A DNA stretch of 64,000 nucleotides from Stereocaulon alpinum (GCA_018257865.1 JAEUBA010000005.1:248001-312000); one strand, 5' to 3'; shown: positions 22,501-35,410, numbered from the stretch's first letter. Numbers and translations: made by a program. Notes: a model not told the origin generated them from the letters alone.

Positions 22501-24215
22501 CCCAGCAACTCAAAAGGTCACTGGAAGATATGTCACCTCAGAGTAGGAGGGCTTTTTCGACTACAGTTAGCCTTTTGTCGGACCTGCTTGACGCATCCGG
22601 CAACGACGGAGATCGTGGTGCTCTCATTGCAAGCTTTGCGGAAGCTTTGGTCCTTGAAGGTGATTCTCATGACTACATAATGCTGTTGGATCGGCTTGTC
22701 GATGACTACGACAACCTTTTCGAAGGCTTCTCCACAGTTCTCAACGGAGGCTACGTCACGCCGGCCACAGGCTCATTGAAGAGCACACGATCTGCCAACA
22801 ATGGGTCTATGAGCTCAAACACATCGTCTCTGCGAAGAAAATTTGGATTTGGTACCTTGAGCCGAGAGAATAGCAAGAACGATTCCGAGTCGAAAGTGAC
22901 GTCTATCTGGCGAAGCTTAAGCAAGAATGCCAGAAGCCCAGGAGATAATCATTCTCAAACACCAGGTCTGTCCAAAGCGTCTCTGGTCAGATCGAGATCC
23001 ACAGACTCTGATGGCCGAATGTTACCACCATCTCGACCGGTGTCTAGGGATCGGCCGACCACTTCCAGCTCATCGGACGAGCTGAGATCTCGTCCAGGCA
23101 GCTCACATCTCAACATGAGCATGCTAAGCAGTATTGGCGAGAACACACCTACTAAGCTGCCGATCTTGCCGAAGAAGAAGCGCCGGAGCTCGCTTTCAGA
23201 TTTGAAGAGCATCCAAGATCCTTTGGCCTCATCTGCATGGGCTCCGTTGCAGCTTCGCAAAGCTACAGACAATCAGATAGGCGTGGACAAGGCTCCGATT
23301 CTCCCAACAACCCCATCTCCGACGAAGCCAATCCCGAGTCGTCGTATTGATAAGCAATCTCCCCAGCCGTCTGGACTACCTCGCCGGTTTGGCTCACCCC
23401 AGCGTAAGGATGGCTCTCCGCTTCGAGAAAATTCGCCACCAAAGGGGAGCTCGCCTTCGATGTATTACACGCCCGGCTGGAAAGCTGCTGTTAAAGAGAA
23501 ATCTGAAGAAGTTGTTATCACAAGCTATAGCCCCCAGAAACGACAGACGTCTAGGTCTGGCATCCCAGCACCAAGACCTGGACTTAGCGAGCGCACTTGG
23601 CCTCCAAATGGCAACAGTTCTCCTTCCAAAAAGACCTCCGAGGCACCCCAAAAGCTGCGTATGCAGACCCCTCAGAAACTCAGACAGCGCCTGAGTCAAG
23701 AGCAGAAGGCTCTCGCCACTACAGATGCATCGCTCCAAGCTGAGATTGCCAAGATCGGCGAAGAAATGGCAGTCTATAAGCTCCAGCGCTCTCCCGCAAA
23801 ACCCAGATCAACAGTGCCCGCCTCTCGGGCCACAGCTTCCACACTTAGCCTCGATTCTCTTACATCGCATTTAGAGACCCTTTCTGCAACCCTAAAAGAC
23901 TTCACAAGCGCTCAAGCTGCCTCGATCTCGTCCATCTCCTCAGACGTTGAGACTTCGCTCCTTGTCAGTGACCGAAAAGCTCGAAAGCTTGACGAACTAT
24001 ACCGGGAGGCTAACGCAGAGAATGAAGCACTCTATGAGCGCTTCAATGACGAACTGGGCAAGATACTAGGTAAAGTGCGAAAGGGTGAGGGGGTGGAAGA
24101 GATGAGAAGCAAGCTGGGAGAGGCACAGGAAGAGGTGGGAAAATTGCGTAGGGAGAATGCCAAGTTGAAAAGGGAGGTTGTGGGATTGAGGAGTATGATG
24201 AAAGGCAAGGAGTAA
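19578..24215 (+). CDS. large Rho guanine-nucleotide exchange factor (DH domain)
   Basis: Exons are 19578-21789 and 21835-24215 (1530 residues) with a 45-nt intron (GTAAGC...TTGACAG) in phase. The Dbl-homology domain lies about residues 247-465. It begins LRREMCELVDTESSYISKI and includes LIEPVQRLPRYSLLIDNMI, the conserved helix of DH domains. A PH-like region follows, to about residue 620. The second half has a helical segment (about 790-910) reminiscent of a degenerate RhoGAP fold, a long Ser/Pro/Arg-rich linker, and a C-terminal coiled coil rich in Glu and Lys. Expected role: activating Rho/Cdc42-type GTPases in polarity or septation. The specific GTPase is unknown. Confidence 0.9.
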
Positions 24216-24692
24216 GGGTCGGAAAAGTTTTATCATGCTTCAACCGCGTACACGAGTAATGATTTGGGACGAATTTTCTTTTTGTACGACATCGTGCAAT
24301 CAAGACGAAGAGCGGAAACTTCGGCGTCGCTGCTATCGATGTTGTGTTAATCTGACGGCCCCCGCAGCTGGGGTTCACTCTTCGATGTTCCCTTCCACGA
24401 GCAATAAGTTTTACTTTAGCATGCATGTGCCTAAAGCACACCATTCATCGCATATACGAAAAGTGTGGACCATCACGTGGTTCAAATGTCGATCACGGCG
24501 AAGTGGATACAGCTGAATCGTATGTACATATATGTTTCTCTCATGCATTGAAGCATGACGTTACATGTTCACCGCTTCGCATGATCTCTTCAACCCTTAT
24601 AGTGTACCCTTTGCTCGACCTTTCGGACAAATACTATACTATACGTCCCTCACTCCCCCCTCCCTCCTTCACACCCAATTCACGCCCTACCA
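24216..24692. other. intergenic spacer
   Basis: This is the 3' flank of the RhoGEF gene and the flank of the doubtful gene to its right. No supported frame occurs. Confidence 0.5.
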
Positions 24693-25318
24693 TTACATGT
24701 AACTCCCCTGCCTATCATAAGGACCAAACCCACTCCCCTCCTCAGCTAAATCCGCATCGAAATATGTATAGAGGCACTGCGTTGTCCCACCATCAGCTAG
24801 CCGTAGGTGGTATCGACTCCCAGGATGCACGTTAAAGTTAGACATAGGCCGGCTGTGCTGGTGGGTTAGTAGACTATGCATTCATCTGGACGAAAGCTCG
24901 CGACGGCCGCTTTGGGGAACCTGGCGTCGAGGCTATCGATAGGGAAGAGCGCGTGTGAGGACCGAAAAGGGACGCGATTTGGATCGTGGCTGGGTGGGAG
25001 GGCGTGTGGGGTTGGGACGACGTTGTTGGCGATGCTGGTGGGGTGAGTGCAAGTTGGTGATGAATTTTTTGCTTGTTGGGAAGGGTGGTGGGGTGATTGT
25101 GGGGCTTGTGTGGCGGTGGGAGATGGTATTGGTGGAGGTGGGTTGTTGATGTATGAGATGGGGAGGGTGGGATGAGGAGGGTGGTGGGGTGGGAGGTGGG
25201 GTGGGGATTTGGTTTTGAGGAAGATGAAGAAGGGGAAGAGGGTGGATGATTGAGTAGGAGAATGGGATACAGGGGAGGGGATTGTTGAGTTGTATACTGA
25301 TGTTGTAGCTCTTCTCAT
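24693..25318 (-). CDS. doubtful small hypothetical protein, C-rich coding strand
   Basis: A minus-strand frame from the ATG at 25318 encodes MRRATTSVYNS and then a hydrophobic LFPFFIF and a long Pro/His/Ser-rich run. It can be joined in phase to a second exon ending at 24693 that looks more protein-like (VHPGSRYHLRLADGG, YTYFDADLAEEGSGF). The acceptor side has a perfect CTACTAAC branch site and ends CAGCACAG, but the best in-phase donor (GTTCCC) is poor. Either the intron is larger or the gene is degraded. No family recognised. Confidence 0.3.
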
Positions 25319-26511
25319 GATGATGAAACCTTCATAACCTTTATGGCGAATCTTGCAGTACAGGGCATCCCCCAATCTTAGCCTTTTGGTATGGGGAAGG
25401 ATTGACTTTGCAGCCTGGATTGGAGGTGTCTCGGGAGGAGAGAATGGAGAGGGACAGTACTAGCGACAGAGCAGGTGGAGAAGGATTAAGGGATATTTGA
25501 GATCAAGAAGGAGCTGAGGACTTGTCATTCTTTTGCGGCCTGAAAGGCTAGACGTAGTCTTTCACTCTGAGCATACAATATGCTGTTGATTGAACATGAT
25601 GGCCCTTATACTAGCTCTGAAGCTGGCCAAAACAAGGGCAATCGATTGAGTGAAAACTTCAGTCCTGAGCAGGCTGTCTGATATCGAGGAAGTAGTGACG
25701 TATGGATTTGACGGCTTTCGGGAGTCATCCCATATCTTTTGGACGAATTGCTGCTCCTTGCAAGCCGCTTTTTGACAGTCAAATACACTGCCAGCCCAGA
25801 CCCTAGGATGTCTAATCAACAGCTTGAACTACACTCGTCTCTTTGAACAACAAGATAAGTTCCATAGTTGCCACCAAACGCGTTCAAAGAGCAGAAAGGA
25901 GGTTCTTCTGTTAACAGAGAGGTCATCTGCTCGGTCCCAATCTGCTCCGCTCTGACATTGTGTACCATCGCCGCAATTTTTGTTCGTGGCGGACCAACAT
26001 TGAATCCAAGTAGCCGTAGGTCAGCAATCTTGTGTAAGGGCATTGAACGCAATTAATCTTCCGGGAAGATGGGCTCATCGCGGGACCTAGACTAGTGACC
26101 CCCGACGACCTAGTGTTGACCCCTGTCGAGTCGAGACCCGGATGAGGGGATTATGCAATTGTGGAATTCGATGCGATAACGGCCGCGCGGTACGGTAATG
26201 AGATAAGAGTCGAGCTTGGCACGCGGCAGCAAACAAACAACGGGACTAGAAGCCGCCGTTCGCGACTTCCCCGTCCCTCGTGATTCATCTTGGGGGTGTC
26301 AGACGGTGGGCCGATGACGACTAATGCATTCCTGCAACCATGTATTTAGATAATGTGCAACTAGGCTAACTTGTTCGAAGAAAAGCAACATGTGCAACTG
26401 TGTAGGAGCTTTGACCGCCTTTCCCTCTGCACTTCGAGTGTACTTTTCAAGAGATGTTGAGAGATCAGCTCACAGATCCACAGCCTACTGACAAGCGCTG
26501 AGAAGCTTCCA
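25319..26511. other. 1.2-kb intergenic region, no supported gene
   Basis: Two minus-strand frames at 25562-25819 and 25816-26052 are open but have no start context, signal peptide or motif I trust. The right part is the upstream region of YVC1. Confidence 0.45.
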
Positions 26512-29500
26512 ATGCCATCACTCCTGCCAAAGACCCTTCAAGGCAGGGAACGATCCCTATTCTCATCCCCTGACTCGAACATCCAGGCTTCTCCCATAGC
26601 CGCAAGACGAAGCTCAATCGAGGAGCGTCGGAGACCCGCTGCCAAATTCAATCATGTCATCTCTCCAGGGCCCACAGATCGGATCGAAGAAGAGGAACAA
26701 CAAGAGGGTGACGGAGATGCAGATGGCGAAGGCAATGAGCTCTTCGAGGACATTGGCGAGGACGAGGCTGGAGAGCTGTCTCCCTTGTTACCCATCTTCT
26801 CTGCTGCACATCTAGGTACCACATACCTTACAAGAAGGGCCGTTTTCACTCACGCGTGCTAACGCTTGACCTAGACTCCTTGCCAGTATACCATCTCACC
26901 CATACCATACGCCTCCTCGTCGTCCCTCGTTGCGAGACTACCCTTTCGTGGGATCAGCTTAGATCGCCTCAGGTCTCCCAATTTCTTGTTAAGCCAATCC
27001 AGCAGCAGATTCGAACCTCCCACTTTTCCAAAGCTACACTGTACGCTCTCATGGCCAATTGCCTACAGTTCAAAAAAGAGGTTGCTGTGAGCCCAGGTAA
27101 CAGTGGCACGAGCAGAACGAGGGCATTGGTCTGCGAACTTCTTGCTATCAAGCTGCTCAGGGAGTTCAGCACAAGAGAATTGGTATTTCATTCAGCTCCC
27201 CCAAGCCACCGCAGCCAGCTGACACATGCTAGATTGGTGATTATTTTCATTTCCGACGTCGCTCTTCTGTACTGACCATGTATATCAGACGCATTATCTT
27301 ACGATTTCTTCCCACTTCAAGGCCTCCCAACATCTAGCAGTGGAAATCATACTCCTGGACCCAACTGGGGCTCGCCACAAAAGGAAAAGCCCCAGGCTCA
27401 ACGTGCAGCTCGCATATCCACACTCGAGATAGCCATACGCGCACAAGCTAAGCGGTTTTTGGCGCACCCCTTGGTTGTCCAACAGCTTGAGGCTGTCTGG
27501 GCTGGCACTATAGTCTTCCACTCCGCTGCAGATAATCTCCATCGGGCTCCGGAGAAAGTGACGCCTAATCAAAATCGTGGCTATGGCGCCATAGGTGGAC
27601 GAGCTCCGGCATTGCACGCCTCGCCTGACCGCTTACAACCTGCAAAGCAAAGAGATCACCTCGAACCTGTCATTATTGCAGTACGCCGATCGGCAACATT
27701 GTATGACCCTAGGGAGGCCTCACTTTTCAAACTGTCCAGGTTGCGCGTGCCTCGGTACCGCCAGTTCCTTTCCACATGCTCTTTTGCAGTCCTGCTCGGC
27801 TTGTACGTTGCTGTACTGGTCGAGCGGTCTCTCACTATCACTGCTTTGGAGATTGTCTTCTGGTTCTGGAGCGCCGGATTCATGCTCGATGAAGTGGTGG
27901 GCTTCAACGAGCAAGGCTTCAGTCTCTACATTATGAGCTTCTGGAACAGCTTTGACCTTGGCATTCTGCTGCTCCTGGTGTGTTATTACACCATGCGAAT
28001 ATATGGAGTACTAATGCCAGATGTCCGCAAGCATAAGGTCGCCGACATGGCTTACGACTTGCTAGCGGCCAATGCGGTTCTGCTATTCCCGCGCCTATTC
28101 TCGGTGTTGGACCATTACCGCTATTTCTCGCAGCTCTTGATTGCGTTCCGCATGATGGCAATGGATCTCGTAGCTGTCTTCATACTAATCATCATTCTTT
28201 GTAGTGGCTTCTTTGTTGCCTTTACCTTATCATTTGGTACTGGCGACTTCGACGCAGCGTCTGTAGCCTATGCGCTGTTCCAGATGCTCATGGGCTTCAC
28301 GCCAGCCGCGTGGGACTCCTGGGGAAAGTACAATATTCTTGGCAAGGCAATTCTCACGCTTTTCCTCTTCATCTGTCACTTTTTGATTGTGACCATTCTC
28401 ATCACTGTCTTGACAAATTCCTTTATGGCAATTGTGCAAAATGCCAACGAGGAGCATCAGTTCGTATTCGCTGTCAACACAATATCAATGGTCAAATCAG
28501 ATGCTTTGTTCTCGTATGTCGCTCCGACGAACATAATTGCCTGGGTCCTGACACCTTTGCGATTCATCTTGCCCTTCCGTCAATTCGTAAAGATAAACCG
28601 CACTGTTATCAAGGCAACACATTTTCCAGTACTATTTGTGATTTTCGCGTACGAGCGCATCATATTGAAAAGGTCGCATTTCGAACCTACCGATCTTGTC
28701 GAGCATCGTGGTCGCCATAGTCTTGAAGTACGAGCTTTCGATGCACCAGGCGCTGGACTGAACCTTTTCAGCCCAAAGGTGAATCGCCTACGGGAACCTT
28801 CGGTTGCTACGTTTCAGAAGGATCGAGCACTTGATGAGGTCTTCAGGCGACCATTTAGAGACAATACCTTCCGGAATACTCAGCAAAGTGTGGAACGCCA
28901 GAAAACGAGCAATGTTGTCAATAATTGGATGCAGAGTATGGGACCCGGCGGGATAGCAAGCCCACCAGCCGAACAAGATCGTTCTGTACTTGAGAGATTA
29001 GAGGCTCGTCGTCTGGCCCACAGAAGGTCCCAGATGGCAATGCGGAGGCGGCAGCTTGGTCGTAAACGTGATTTAACCGAAGTCACAATGTCTGCCGTTT
29101 CTGATCCAGAGGAATTCGTCATCGGCGGCCTTGACCACCAGCAAATACGCACTCGAGAAGACAGTGGGTTACCGGCTACCAGTGTCGATGATCTACCCAA
29201 GCAAACGGACGGGGATGGAGACGATGAACTCATAACAAATGATGAGGACGAGCTCTTGACAACGGATCGACCAAGCGCAACAATAGACGAGCATCATGAG
29301 AAGCGGCAGACATCGACCGAAGATCGGGGAGACTACTTTCAACAGACGCCTACCAACGGACCGAGAATCCCACATTTTGCGGTGTCCACGGCCAACAAAG
29401 TCAAGCCATCTCCGCCGAAACAGGGAGCGATGCGTACCAAGATTCGGCGGCCCCATTCAAGGAATGTGTCCACGAACACTGTTCTCTATGATCCTCCTTC

Positions 29501-30140
29501 ACCGCAAACCGATTCATCCACCTCGTCACCAACTCGTAAAGCAATCACCGCTAGAAACAGTACAAGGAATACGGGAACGGCGACTCCGGTCTCTGCTGGC
29601 AGACGTACACCTAAGCGTCAGCTGCCGGGCGCTTCTCGACCAAGGCCTATCATGCCGTCTCACTCTGCCTTCCAATCCGCTCCGGACCTGGCCGGCATGT
29701 TTACGTTCGACAATCCTCATAGACGACCGCGTGGCCTGACAATGGACCTTGGCTCCGACATTGGCGATAACAAGGCCATTGGCGGCGGCTACGTCGGAGC
29801 GATACCTCACAGCTTCGGCACGGAAATGGCATTTGCCACGAGACAACCTGCTACTGCTGCTGGAGGCAATGACGACCAGCAGAGGATGGGAAAGCTAATG
29901 CTCGCGCGGATGAATGCTCTTGAAGAAGGGTTCAGAGAGGTCCTCAAGGAGGTCAAAGAATGGAGGAAAGATGGGACGAGAAGTGCTAGCGAGGATCGGG
30001 GACCCGAGAGGAAAGTCTCAAGGACTAAAAGCAAGAAGAGCACCAAGAAGGAGGGGAAGATGAAGATCGGTGTTGGTGAAAAGAATACCGGTTGGGCGGA
30101 TGATCAAGAGCTGCCCAAGGAACCCAGGAGCTCAATTTAG
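26512..30140 (+). CDS. YVC1: vacuolar TRP-type cation channel YVC1
   Basis: Exons are 26512-26815, 26875-27182, a 4-nt microexon 27233-27236 and 27289-30140 (1155 residues). The microexon is required to keep frame and rebuilds the junction TRELIDALSYDF. Diagnostic sequence includes LEIAIRAQAKRFLAHPLVVQ, the GTIVFHSAADNLHR stretch, and a six-helix TRP core over about residues 360-640 (WFWSAGFMLDEVVGF, LLFPRLFSVLDHYRYF, pore region LMGFTPAAWDSWGKY, FMAIVQNANEEHQF). YVC1 releases vacuolar Ca2+ under osmotic shock. The cytosolic tail is long, with acidic runs near DDELITNDEDEL and basic runs at the end, much longer than in yeast (total 675 there). Confidence 0.93.
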
Positions 30141-30561
30141 CGAGGCGTTGGGGCATTTTGACGGGCAGCACTGTACACCACGGAGGGATCTTTTGCTGCA
30201 TTTGCTTGAGCATGGTGGGCTACTTCGATTCTATCATGTGACTAATTAGCATAGCGAGCATGAGCTGGGAATCTCACAGCGCTGCTTTGCAAGACCCATA
30301 GTCTGCATGCGGCGGGAACTTTTGCTGTATAGTTCATAGCTTGTTTCTCGTAACATCATCACCAGAACTTCAAAGCACCGCGTACTATCCTTCTTCGCAT
30401 ACCCGAGCCTCTACGCTCTGTCTGTGCCTCCCCCACTCCACCGCCCCTTTCAAATCCGCGTCCCCTGCCTTCCCTCCTCCTCTCATATGCCCCTCTCTGC
30501 GCCTCAATCTCCTCCAACCCCCATCCCCACAAATCAAAAGCCCCCGGCCTCCTCAAACCTC
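30141..30561. other. intergenic spacer with C-rich right part
   Basis: This is the 3'-3' spacer between YVC1 and the small minus-strand gene. From about 30420 the plus strand is very C-rich, continuing into the 3' end of that gene. No gene is supported. Confidence 0.5.
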
Positions 30562-30777
30562 TCAAACCCCACCCCCCTCCCTCCCAGGCTTAACCCCATA
30601 ATTCTTCTCCTTGTTCACAGGTCCTTCACTCCCACTCTGCGACTCCCCAGCGCCACGCTTCGCTTCTGCGCCTGTTAATGTGCGGTATTTTAGGCCGACG
30701 TAGAATGCGCCGCTGCCTGCAACGGCTATCATGCCTAGGGTTGTGGGGCGCGTTAGGAGGGAGGGTATGCTGGACAT
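30562..30777 (-). CDS. small single-pass membrane protein, conserved in filamentous fungi
   Basis: A single exon encodes 71 residues. The N-terminus SSIPSLLTRPTTLGMIAVAG leads into one hydrophobic segment (GMIAVAGSGAFYVGLKY), followed by a polar Gly/Ser/Glu tail that ends NYGVKPGREGGGV. The layout (basic, short N-terminus then one membrane helix) suggests a mitochondrial or ER tail-exposed protein. I recall similar small fungal proteins but no function. The coding strand is C-rich at the start and G-rich at the end. Confidence 0.6.
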   Translation of the reverse strand: MSSIPSLLTRPTTLGMIAVAGSGAFYVGLKYRTLTGAEAKRGAGESQSGSEGPVNKEKNYGVKPGREGGGV

Positions 30778-32331
30778 TGGCGTGGTTTTGGTGGGGTGGG
30801 GGGTGGAAAGGGGTTTGGAGGGTGGGTGATGGGGGTGTTTGCTGGTTGATAAGTAAGGGATTTGTAGTTGTTCGTACTCATGGATTAGGTTGTATTGTAC
30901 TGGGGTTGGTGGTGGTGGTGATGAGCTTTTCCCTCCAAGCGTATCCTAAGAAGCAGTAGCACAAGCAAAGAGCGTGAGAGCTTGACAATAATTGCATCAT
31001 ATCCTATGGTGGGACGAAGGGAGCTTTCTCCTCTCCATGGCGATAGCTTTCCCCACACGTCACACCCCACCTAGCAGCTGGCCCTGAAGGATCGTCCCGG
31101 GTTGCCGTTTCTGCCCATTGGGCCTTGTGCTTCATATCCCCCTTGTGCTCTGGCCGCTCATCTTCTTTAAATACCACGAGAATTTTGGCGCTGCTTGCTT
31201 GAGTTCTTCCAGACTGCTGGGCAAGGTCTTTGGAAGATTTGTGATCAAGTGCTCATCTGCAATGCCTGGGAGACGTTTGCCTGCATGTCAGCTCCGTATC
31301 AGGCTGTGATCGACGGCTAAAGATTAGCTTGCAAGATATTTCTCCTTTATTGGCTTGCCATTTATGCAACGCGATGACCAATGGAACGAAGAATAGAAAC
31401 ATGTGGATTCTTTTGTTGGAAAGATACCAGCGCCTAGGGCATCTCCTAGACTTTGGTAATTGGCATTGTACTCAGATCATTCGGAACAGGGAAACAAAAG
31501 CCAAGGCGCACAGGTTAAAGGCAATCTAATCTCTGTCAGAATAGTATCGAGTGCTTCAGGGAAGCAGAGAGATGGCTCATCGAGCTCGATTGGCTGATAT
31601 TGTATAGCGCCTCTGAAAGCAATCAGGTGGAGTTTGATAAGCTTTCCTGCAGGAAGTATCCAGCGATTCTTCAGCCGCAGGACACTAAGCCCTGCGTTGC
31701 CTGCGAAGCTCAGCCGGTGTTAGGCAGCCTTACCAAATCCCCATCTCTTTTACACTTCTGTTCTTTCACACCTCTTCCCTTCGAACGTTCCTTCTCGTGA
31801 CTCATTAAATATGCCAGTCACTCAATTATCTGTTCCAAAGTCAAGCTTGTCACAGAATAGGCGACCTTTCTAACCCAACAGCCGAGTGGTTTAGGACTGC
31901 TTTGACTCATAGAGCCGACGGGACTCATCGACAAGCAGCAGCGAGACCCGTAAAGCTACTAGCTCCAGTTGGAACATAATTCTTCGGACATTCATCTCAA
32001 CTCCTCACCCTTTTCCTTCATCAACTTCACTTCAGCACAAGCAACCCTACTTTGCGCGGCACGCTTACGGTCATTGCCCCGCATCTCGCCGGCCCTCAGC
32101 TCTAACCATCTCACTATCAGCATTGCTGCATCCAAGGCAAGGCTCAAGTATTCAATCCAACTATCGCACCTTGCGAGTCAGTGTCATCTGGACTAACCCT
32201 GGGGGTTTCAACACTTCCCAGCACGATATCTGACAGGTGGTGTTTTGCCTCCAGCCTGTTCAGCCTCACCATTGCTGAGATATCGTCTCTAGCTCAACTT
32301 TCATCCTGTCTTAATACCTCTTCGAGCCACT
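30778..32331. other. 1.5-kb intergenic region, no supported gene
   Basis: Scattered short frames (for example 31329-31529 and 31600-31800 on the plus strand) lack start context, splice-consistent extensions or motifs. The right end is the leader of the UIM gene. It is pyrimidine-rich and probably carries the promoter. Confidence 0.5.
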
Positions 32332-35300
32332 ATGGCTCCTGCCACACCGCCTGCCGAGCCGCGCGGAGCGGAAGATCGTGCTTTGCAGGAGGCGATACAA
32401 GAGTCGCTGAAGGCCAGATCATCTAATATGGAGACACAATTTGGGGACGATCCAAGATTCAGTAGCGCTGTAGAGTCAGAACAGTACGCCCCTTGGCGTG
32501 TCAGTATTGATGACCGCATCAAAGACCTGGCATTACGAGCAGCTACAGAGCTGCCGCTTGTTAGCGACCCGCACGCCGACACTTGGGTCTTCATTGACCC
32601 TCCACAAAAACAACCTGAGCAGGATCAGGACGACTACAGACAGTACGTCAAACGTTATCAAGCGCCGATTCCTATGCGGAGAGAAACACTAGAGAGATAT
32701 TCCCCGTTCTTCGTGAAGGCTTTCGCCCCAACAGCACAGTTTCGTATCAAGCGACGGCGCCAATTGACCAAAGCAGTGGACGACGACCCCAGAATCAAGT
32801 ACATCGTTGACTTGACTCCCCCGTCCGAAGGCGAAGAGGCGGTTTATTTGACCACCGAGCTATGCTGCTCTGAAGGTGTTAGACTTTGGTATCAGGCGAG
32901 CAAGATTTGGAAGGTCTCTAAGATTCTAGTTGGTGGCGAAGAGGAATACACTTCCGCCAGACTGCAGAAGGGTGTAAGTCCTTCCGTAACTCAGAACGTA
33001 GACAATTGCTAGTCGACTAATCATAATAAAGGCTGTCAGCGAGCCTTCTATGCCTGAAAGACGGGCTTCTAATGAAAATCTGCCTGTCAATGCATCTGTC
33101 GTAGGGGCATACGAAGACACAAGCCAAGCCTTGTTGCCACCTTACCCAGGTCCCGCAACCACACGTATTACCTTAGAGTATTCGCCAGTACGGCATCGCT
33201 CTGCTATTGAGCGGGTTCTTTCTGCTCTTCAAGGTACCGACCCTCAGCTCGACTCGGCGCCAAAGGTCTGGACAGCTTTTGCCGTTGCCAAGTACCTCGA
33301 GATCAAGCATAGCGAACTGGACAGTTACATCATTAGATGGCTTCGCGCTTATCCCAATTCTTACTTTTTGGAGGTCTTGCCTGAGGTTGGTCTGCAAATT
33401 GCTGATGGTCTGGAGAATTACGACCTTGCTCGTGATTGTTTCGCCATATTAGTTGGCGAGGAGGCACTGGACAACCTCCGTCGGGCTCGAAAGCCTGACG
33501 TCAGCAACAAGCGGAGTTCGTACGGTCGTAAGAGAGAAGAGTTGCCTGAGGCTATTTTCACTCGTGTGGAATACGCGAGCAAGAACTTCTTGGAACGTAT
33601 CAATGAGGAATTCACAGACTTTATGGGTGGTATGGAATGGCTGGAAGGTCTGGCGGAAGTCCGAAGATTGTCGTCGTATGTACAGCCAGAGCTTCAGGAT
33701 ACCGTTTATGCACTCAAGAGACTACTCGAGGACTACGTTCGTGGAGCTGTCTATAAATTGCTCTGCGTCAATTACGATTCTGTCCCAAGCGCAGATCTTC
33801 ACCACCAAGGCGGCCAAGATCTTCTCCCTAGGATCAGTCGATCAGACGTATGGACCGATCTCTCTCTCAACGAACGAATTTTGACACGTACCTTTTGGCA
33901 AGCCCTTGTGTCTTTCAAGATGTTCGATGGGTCCACAAACATTGACATCAGGGAAGGTTGGGACATGAGATGGGATAGCATCGGACTCAGTAGCGTTGAA
34001 CGAGGAGAGATTGACCGAGGGACTTATCGCGAGGTCAAGAAGGAAACCCTCGTCGCTCTTGTCCGGGCTGGAGAACGCCGGGTTGCTCACATTGAAACTG
34101 GTGATGACTGCTGGCTGCCTCCTGGTGAAACTCAGCTCATTTCTACATTACCCATCCGCAATCGACACGAATCGTATGTTACCTCTGTACCGAGGATCGG
34201 TTCGCGTTCAGAGCCGATGCAAGCAGTGGACGCCCACTGCGGAGAACAGACCCTAGCCAGAGACGCGAACACAGAGTCAACGCATCCGATCGATATCCCC
34301 AGGCCTTTCGAATCCCAGCGAGACACACTGGAAGTAACCCAGACTTCCACGCTGGATAATCTACCAGATGGCGAGGACATTTATGCAAACTGGCCTTTTG
34401 GAGCTCTACGGCAATCTAATGCGATGCAAACGCTCCGTGAGTTGGAGCGTGTTGCCAACTCTCAATCACCGAATTTCGACTCCGGGATCAGTAATCGGCC
34501 GACCGACCAGATACTCTCACAATGGCCAGCACGGGGAGATTATCAAACATGGAGTGGCTGCCAACGTTTAGACACCGTTGAGGAATCTCGCGACGTCATG
34601 TTCCAGGATCATAAAAACCAGCGAGACTCGGAGGATCCCATCAATCGCTTTCCAACCATCTACTCTCGTTTCTTTGACCTCAGTACATTCTTCTCGCAGG
34701 CCCAGGGATACATCAACGCCTTTGCTAGGAAAAAGCTCCAGTATCCCGATCAATATGTCAGAGAAGAGCCACATGAGATCGGCATTACGAACACACTCAC
34801 TTGCCTTAAAGACAGCGAATGGAAATATCTCCCTCTCTGGGCTGGCGGTAACGATGACGGGAGTGGTGGAGTATACATCGAACAGCCTCCCACAGCAGAT
34901 CTTGGCTTTTCGACCCCCGGACCCGAGGTGCATACTGGGGATACTCCTGCTCCGAGCACACTTTCACCAAGCGAGGCCGATTTCGAGATGGTCGATGGTC
35001 AGACCACTGACGCCAGCACCAACACCTCAATGGCCAACAACCGCAGTTTTGCCGATCACATACACCGTAATCGTGTCTACGCAGCCGACTCAGCCGATAT
35101 GTCCTCACACCACTCTGGGGCACCCAGTGAGGACTTCACCATGGTGACCGAAGACGATGAGGAGGAGGTCGCTCGGAACCAGATTGAAGCTCAAGAGCGA
35201 ACCGAGGCTGCTGAAGAGGACGCTGAGAAGGAAGCTAGGAGGATTGAGAAGGGCAAGGAGAAGATGATTGATGAGAACTACGCTGATCTATTCAATGACG

Positions 35301-35410
35301 ACGATGATGACGATATGGATGATGATGGGAATGATACTGATCGTGCTGAGAGCGGAGATTTGGGGGAGTTTAGGGATGATGATGATGATGGCGACCTGAT
35401 ACTGGTTTAG
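32332..35410 (+). CDS. unknown protein with N-terminal ubiquitin-interacting motif
   Basis: Exons are 32332-32973 and 33032-35410 (1006 residues), with a strong GTAAGT donor, GACTAATC branch site and AAAG acceptor, in phase 0. Residues 11-28 (EDRALQEAIQESLKARSS) match the UIM pattern (acidic run, then Leu-x-x-Ala-x-x-x-Ser). A conserved-looking globular region spans about residues 230-560 (for example FAVAKYLEIKHSELDSYIIR, WLEGLAEVRRLSS). The C-terminus is disordered and strongly acidic (Asp runs), with a basic EKEARRIEKGKEKM helix before it. Fungal-specific in appearance. A ubiquitin-linked role is inferred only from the UIM. Confidence 0.8.

Noticed and set aside
25562..26052. Two minus-strand frames that might join as a small cysteine-containing protein
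   Set aside because: No in-phase splice pair of reasonable intron size joins them, there is no signal peptide, and neither resembles a known family.
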